DNA from: Neobacillus niacini
GTDB taxonomy: Bacteria > Bacillota > Bacilli > Bacillales > Cytobacillaceae
Reading direction: 5' to 3'
Length of the DNA: 64,000 bases
Assembly: GCF_023715785.1 (NCBI RefSeq)
Contig: NZ_JAMBOX010000007.1
Coordinates: forward strand, 1-64,000
The notes below the pieces were generated by a model. The model had not been told where the DNA came from. It was given only the letters and a program-made list of their open reading frames with translations, and made no database searches. A program made the position numbers and the translations under genes. Shown here one piece after another: positions 60,083 through 64,000 of the stretch (position 1 is its first letter; each line of letters opens with the position of its first letter).

Positions 60083-60523
60083 CTAACCTGTATAAACACT
60101 CTCACATGTATTAGCTTTTGGTTCATAGTAACAATGCTGTTTAAATTGACCAGAATGTGGTTGCCCGTACCATGTTGGAGGACATGGAGCATACGGATTA
60201 AAATACCAAAGGGCAAATTTGGATGGATGTTCTCTCCAATGTTCCAATGTTTTTCTGGCTAACCTTCTTTCAGACTCTCGCGCTTTTTGATAAAATACAT
60301 TTCCTTTTTGAACAGCTTCAAAGGAATAATTTCCTCCTTGGACTTGAAAAATGACCTGGGGAATGGTTCTTACTTGTTTAAAGTCTAAACAATCTGCAAT
60401 TACACGATTCACAATGACATTGCCAACCATCAACATCCCCAATTTCCCTTCACCTTCGGCTTCTGCCCGCATCATCCTAGCCATTAAGTCAACGTCCGAA
60501 CTTCGGTAATTTGTTCTTGGCAT
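60083..60523 (-). CDS. cwlJ: Spore cortex-lytic cell wall hydrolase CwlJ
   Basis: This is a 146-residue hydrolase of the SleB/CwlJ family. It has SSDVDLMARMMRAEAEGEG with the catalytic-type Glu, GMLMVGNVIVNRVIADC, and a C-terminus FALWYFNPYAPCPPTWYGQP, FKQHCYYEPKANTCESVY that is characteristic of CwlJ. No signal peptide, as usual for CwlJ, which is made in the mother cell and attached at the coat with GerQ. It degrades cortex peptidoglycan during germination. gerQ is not adjacent here. Expected control is sigma E, but no promoter was verified. Confidence 0.9.
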   Translation of the reverse strand: MPRTNYRSSDVDLMARMMRAEAEGEGKLGMLMVGNVIVNRVIADCLDFKQVRTIPQVIFQVQGGNYSFEAVQKGNVFYQKARESERRLARKTLEHWREHPSKFALWYFNPYAPCPPTWYGQPHSGQFKQHCYYEPKANTCESVYTG

Positions 60524-60548
60524 AATTACACCCCCAACATACAGTATG

Positions 60549-60580
60549 AAAAAAAGCCTACAATGTTGTAGACTTTTTTC
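60549..60580. terminator. Bidirectional terminator hairpin
   Basis: AAAAAAGCCTACAA and TTGTAGACTTTTTT form a stem with a 2-base loop and one mismatch, with A- and T-runs on both sides. On the minus strand it stops transcripts arriving from the 60726 gene before they reach cwlJ. Confidence 0.75.
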
Positions 60581-60725
60581 TGCTTCCTGATATGGAAAAC
60601 GGCAAGAAATAAGGGTTAAGCATCTTTAGATAAATTTATTCATTTGGACAACAAAAAAATCATACCGTCCGGGTATTTCCCTGCCATTATACAGGTTAAT
60701 CCGAGTGGTATGATCTCTTCCATCA

Positions 60726-61022
60726 CTAAACTCCAGGTAGTGGAGGATCGACAGCTAAAACCGTTTTGCCGTTAATGACAATCCAAATGTAGGAATGGTC
60801 AATTTCTTTACCAGTGACCTTTGTAATTTTCTCATGGATTTTTTCTTGACGTTCAAACATGGCCTGAGCCGTACTTTCATCTAATGGGAAATTTTTCATA
60901 TTCCCATTCGTCTCAATCCGGATATATGTATCATATTCAGGTAAATATGCTGCACTGCCTACCCCAGCCCATAAAGTCATAGAAACTAATAAAATAGCAA
61001 AAACCGACAACATTTTTCTCAT
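60726..61022 (-). CDS. Small secreted protein of unknown function
   Basis: This is a 98-residue precursor. The signal peptide runs about 1-25 (MRKMLSVFAILLVSMTLWA, cleavage near GSA-AYL). The mature part is about 73 residues, with DTYIRIETNGNMKNFPLD, a helix EIHEKITKVTG-like segment (EKIHEKITKVTGKEI) and the strand YIWIVINGKTVLAV. I do not recognise a family. AAAGGAGGTG precedes the ATG and it follows the HD-GYP gene by 15 bases, so they are cotranscribed. A possible link to cyclic-di-GMP output is inferred only from this. Confidence 0.7.
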   Translation of the reverse strand: MRKMLSVFAILLVSMTLWAGVGSAAYLPEYDTYIRIETNGNMKNFPLDESTAQAMFERQEKIHEKITKVTGKEIDHSYIWIVINGKTVLAVDPPLPGV

Positions 61023-61037
61023 ATTTTCACCTCCTTT

Positions 61038-61934
61038 CTACCTATTTTCGATGATTTCAAGGAAAATTTCAACAACTTTTGGGTTATACATGGTTCCTGA
61101 ATTCTGCTTAATTTCTTCTATTGCTATTTCTTCTGTTAGTCTCTCACGATACACCCGATCCGTTGTCATCGCATCGTATGAGTCTACTACAGATATAATG
61201 GCTGCTCTAATGTCTATCTCCTCTCCCTTTAGCCCCTTAGGATATCCTTTTCCATCCCATCTCTCGTGATGTTGTTCAACAATTTTTCCAGCTTCAATTA
61301 GAAAAGGGTTATCTGTCTCATGTAAAATTTCTCTTCCAAATGTCGTATGCTGTTTCAAAATGTCCCATTCTGAATCAGTTAATTTGCCAGGTTTATTTAG
61401 AACCTCGATTGGGACCTTTATCTTCCCAATATCATGAAAGAAAGAAGCCCAATTTAATATATACAAATCAGGATTGGACAAATTCATTTTTGTCCCTACT
61501 TTCATAGCAAACGTTTTAATTCTCTCACAATGGTCTGCCGTATAGCCGTCCCTAGCCTCCACCTCAACTGCCAGCCCCATATATTTTCTAATAATTTGAC
61601 TGTACCGTAAAAAAACTGGTTGTGAAGTAACATAGATAAATTCTGTATCTTCATCTGCGGTAAAAAATAAAACCTCTTTCACCGGGGAACAGCTTAAATG
61701 ATCTCCTGTTTGTAAAACGATGTCACCATCGTCCTTCTTGGACGTCATTTTTCCTTTTGTAATATAGACAAATTCTAAAGCATCCCATCCTTCTTCCGGA
61801 CCTAAACCCCAGCTTCGGCCTTTTTTTAATTGATGCTTTATTACCTCTGTACCGTCTTTTGAGCCCAAAAGTGATACAACCAATCCTTTTAATCTTACAG
61901 TATCTTTTAAATTATCATTATATTGATCGCTCAT
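61038..61934 (-). CDS. HD-GYP domain protein with N-terminal cupin
   Basis: This is a 298-residue protein. Residues about 30-105 form a cupin-like beta domain (LEFVYITKGKMTS, LQTGDHLSCSPVKE). Residues about 115-295 form an HD-GYP domain with SFFHDIGKIKVP (metal-binding HD at 167-168), QHTTFGREIL, and the full QHHERWDGKGYPKGLKGEEI signature. HD-GYP enzymes hydrolyse cyclic-di-GMP; the key residues are intact. The cupin could sense a small molecule. It lies 56 bases downstream of a PAS-GGDEF gene, giving an opposing pair. Confidence 0.88.
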   Translation of the reverse strand: MSDQYNDNLKDTVRLKGLVVSLLGSKDGTEVIKHQLKKGRSWGLGPEEGWDALEFVYITKGKMTSKKDDGDIVLQTGDHLSCSPVKEVLFFTADEDTEFIYVTSQPVFLRYSQIIRKYMGLAVEVEARDGYTADHCERIKTFAMKVGTKMNLSNPDLYILNWASFFHDIGKIKVPIEVLNKPGKLTDSEWDILKQHTTFGREILHETDNPFLIEAGKIVEQHHERWDGKGYPKGLKGEEIDIRAAIISVVDSYDAMTTDRVYRERLTEEIAIEEIKQNSGTMYNPKVVEIFLEIIENR

Positions 61935-61990
61935 ATTTAATCCCTCTTAAAAGTTTGGCCTAATCTTACATGGAAATTCCAGAAAAAACG

Positions 61991-63652
61991 CTAATTTCTA
62001 ATTTTAATCTGGTTACTTCCATCATAAATTTGATAGTTATTTTTCCCCTGCTCTTTTACTTCATACATCGCCTGGTCCGCATGATTGAGTACCATTTTTG
62101 CATCCATACTATGCTCTGAATAAAAAGAGATGCCTATACTTGGTGTAATATAGAATGGCTGCTCTCCCAGGACAATAGGTGCGTTAAATTCATCAAGAAT
62201 CCGCTGAGCCGAAGTGATGGCCTCACTCCTGGTTATGTCCGGGAGCAAAATAGTAAATTCATCCCCGGCGTGTCTAGCTACCGTATCCTCTTTTCGAACA
62301 CAGCCGGTTAGCCGTTCTGCCACCTCTTTTAATAGAGTATCTCCTTTTTGATGGCCATAGGTGTCGTTGATTTGCTTAAACCCGTCCAAATCGAGGAACA
62401 TAACAGTAATGAAACCTTTCATTAAATGCGCTTTTTTGATGGCGTGTTCCAGACGTTTTTCAAATAGTCTTCTATTTGGCAGCTGGGTTAAATAATCGAA
62501 GTATGCCATTTGCGCCAACAGCTTCTCTGCCTTTTTCCGTTCGGTCATATCACGAGCAATGGATAAAATCATCGTTTCCTGTTCAATACACAGTACCGAA
62601 GCGCTATATTCAAAGGCAATTTCTCGTCCACCTTTTGAAACATACGAGCCTTCAAAGGTTATGTGCCCGGAATCCAGTAGTTTATCCATTAGCTCAGGTG
62701 TTTTCTCCCAGCGTGCTTCAGGAGTGATCCTAAGTGGAGACAGATTTAAAAATTCTTCCTTCGTGTACCCTAATAATTTGCATGCATTCTGATTGACATC
62801 GATAAATTGGCCCGGAAGCCTCTGTTCTGTTAGGGAAAAAAGAAAGATTGCATCGTTTGCATGTTCAAATAACGCACGTGATTTGACTTCGCTTTCCTGT
62901 AAAGCCTGCTCTATTCTTTTTTGTTCGGTCACATCACGATAGGTAACATGAATGGCTTTCCTACCCCTAAAGGAAATGGGAACGGCCGTTAGGACAGATT
63001 CTAACGTTTGACCGTTTCTATTTCGGATTTTTAAATCAAAATCATAAAAGGGGTGATTTTCATTTAGTACTTCATTCGTAATGGTATTGGCATAATCTAA
63101 ATCTGAAGGATCAATAAATTCCTGTATATAACTCCCAACTATCTCATCTACCGGTCCGCAGAGTAGGGTAGCAGCTGATTTGTTAGCAAATAAGATGGTT
63201 TCACCATTATGTACCATAATCGGATTCGGCGAAAAGGTGACGAGATTCCGGAACTGATCTTCGCTTTCTTTCAGCTTCTGTTCCAGTTGTTTTACTCTGG
63301 TCAAATCTTGAATTTGAGCCATAAAATATAAAGATTTATTTCCTTCCCGCACGATGAATACGGAAAATAACACCCAAATCAGCGATCCGTTCTTGTGAAT
63401 CAATCTTTTTTCTAGTTGATAAAACTCTTTTTTTCCTTCCACCAAGTCTTGTATGTGATTGAACTCTTTTACTAAATCTCCTCGGTATGTAATTCCTTGA
63501 ATGCTTGTAGAGAGGAGCTCTGCTTCCGTATACCCTGATATCTTCGTAAAGGCTTCGTTTACCTTCATCCACATACCATCTAAGGAAACGAAAGCCATTC
63601 CATTAGGAGAATACGAAAAAGATTGGTGAAATAAAGCTGTATAATTTAACAT
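61991..63652 (-). CDS. PAS-PAS-PAS-GGDEF diguanylate cyclase
   Basis: This is a 553-residue cytosolic protein. Three PAS domains lie at about 5-120 (GMAFVSLDGMWMKVNEAF), 130-250 (PIMVHNGETILFANKSA) and 255-375 (DAIFLFSLTEQRLPGQFIDV). The GGDEF domain follows at about 385-550: YFDYLTQLPNRRLFEKRLE, FLDLDGFKQINDTYGHQKGD and the active-site loop ARHAGDEFTILLPD. The loop reads AGDEF in place of GGDEF, a change found in some active cyclases. It would make cyclic-di-GMP in response to a cytosolic signal. No membrane segment was seen. Confidence 0.88.
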   Translation of the reverse strand: MLNYTALFHQSFSYSPNGMAFVSLDGMWMKVNEAFTKISGYTEAELLSTSIQGITYRGDLVKEFNHIQDLVEGKKEFYQLEKRLIHKNGSLIWVLFSVFIVREGNKSLYFMAQIQDLTRVKQLEQKLKESEDQFRNLVTFSPNPIMVHNGETILFANKSAATLLCGPVDEIVGSYIQEFIDPSDLDYANTITNEVLNENHPFYDFDLKIRNRNGQTLESVLTAVPISFRGRKAIHVTYRDVTEQKRIEQALQESEVKSRALFEHANDAIFLFSLTEQRLPGQFIDVNQNACKLLGYTKEEFLNLSPLRITPEARWEKTPELMDKLLDSGHITFEGSYVSKGGREIAFEYSASVLCIEQETMILSIARDMTERKKAEKLLAQMAYFDYLTQLPNRRLFEKRLEHAIKKAHLMKGFITVMFLDLDGFKQINDTYGHQKGDTLLKEVAERLTGCVRKEDTVARHAGDEFTILLPDITRSEAITSAQRILDEFNAPIVLGEQPFYITPSIGISFYSEHSMDAKMVLNHADQAMYEVKEQGKNNYQIYDGSNQIKIRN

Positions 63653-64000
63653 AAATAAATCCCCAAATCACTCACCATGGTTCACACCCCGGATTTCCTT
63701 TTAAAATATCATTATTAAAAGGGATAAACTTCAAAAAACTCCCTTAAACTGAATAAAACACTAAATAATTTTACTATATTTTTATAATAATTCATAAATT
63801 TTTTTACGAATTGATTAAAAAACAAGAAAACCCACGGGGACGGTTCTGTTCGCTTATTTTGCGAGTTGGTTCCCAGACCACAATAACATAAAAAGCATTC
63901 CCATGGAGAAATGCTTTTTATCTAGTGCCAATTAATTTGCTTTATTCAAAACGTAGTTTTCTTGATTTAGTTTCCCTTAATGAAATACCTTCAATGTCTG
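63653..64000. other. Intergenic end of window with repeat and terminator
   Basis: The sequence upstream of the cyclase is A/T rich. A degenerate GGGACGGTTC-type element (CACGGGGACGGTTCTGTTCG) begins at 63833. A clear hairpin, AAAAAGCATT / AAATGCTTTTT, follows at about 63889-63921; it can terminate a gene beyond the window or in the reverse direction. No coding sequence was recognised up to base 64000. Confidence 0.5.
63889..63921. terminator. Terminator hairpin near window end
   Basis: AAAAAGCATT and AATGCTTTTT pair across a short loop containing CCATGG. Runs of A and T on the two sides let it work in both directions. Confidence 0.75.

Noticed and set aside
1-64000. Prophage, insertion sequence or integrated element
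   Set aside because: No transposase, integrase, phage structural genes or att-like repeats flanking a block were seen. Gene content is ordinary chromosomal except for short repeats.

Overview
The window is chromosomal DNA from a Bacillaceae-type Firmicute, probably a Neobacillus/Bacillus relative. The evidence is the 5' end of a Bacillus-like 16S rRNA with tandem P1/P2 promoters and boxA, strong GGAGG ribosome binding sites, the spore cortex hydrolase CwlJ, a Fur-regulated basic protein, a complete frl (Amadori product) operon, HelD, TerC and TrhO. Nearly all genes lie on the minus strand, in the same direction as the rRNA operon. The plus-strand exceptions are at 21.0-22.5 kb, 44.7 kb and 48.4 kb. 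No prophage, insertion sequence, tRNA or CRISPR array was seen.

Layout. 0-5 kb: 16S start, a J-domain protein, TrhA/hemolysin III, a TerC metal exporter, a solitary second-copy-type ftsZ, and a small 4.5S-like SRP RNA. 5.1-22.5 kb: a catabolic and transport island on an AT-rich operator shared by a GntR/UTRA regulator. It holds a polyamine-type ABC importer, a multi-subunit flavin/iron-sulfur amine dehydrogenase, D-amino-acid aminotransferase, two other aminotransferases, two DAO-type oxidoreductases, a FAH-family protein, DUF1904, and OrtAB (2-amino-4-oxopentanoate thiolase). A divergent DMT exporter and cysteine dioxygenase close it. 22.5-26 kb: FbpA, a hydrolase, TrhO and small proteins. 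26-34.5 kb: a fructosamine operon (frlR, frlD, ABC importer, frlB) with two extra SIS-domain deglycase-like genes and four identical TGGTATATACCA operators. 34.7-44 kb: HAD phosphatase, etfBA, a NarL-type response regulator beside a kinase remnant that lacks its ATPase domain, an RND exporter and a full-length sensor kinase. 45-48 kb: TetR, enoyl-CoA hydratase and acyl-CoA synthetase (fatty acid use). 48-57 kb: repair-type and small membrane proteins, aldo/keto reductase, a UDG-fold protein, HelD and cysteine desulfurase. 58-64 kb: a DUF4910/M28-type peptidase, CwlJ, and an HD-GYP plus PAS-GGDEF pair for cyclic-di-GMP.

How the parts may work together. The 5-22 kb island reads as one pathway. 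A substrate enters by the PotABCD-like importer and is oxidised by the flavin dehydrogenase and transaminated. A 2-amino-4-oxo acid is cut by OrtAB to acetyl-CoA plus alanine (D-alanine in the clostridial enzyme). D-amino acids would then be cleared by Dat and the DAO enzymes. The B12 ornithine aminomutase that feeds OrtAB in clostridia is absent here, so the substrate is open and the pathway may be undescribed. 

Non-coding structure is rich. Twelve head-to-tail units of exactly 52 bp lie at 57.4-58.0 kb. Two matching arrays of six TATCTGCG motifs, spaced 20-21 bp apart, lie at 43.9 and 49.7 kb. GGGACGGTTCT-type palindromes serve as terminators of three genes.
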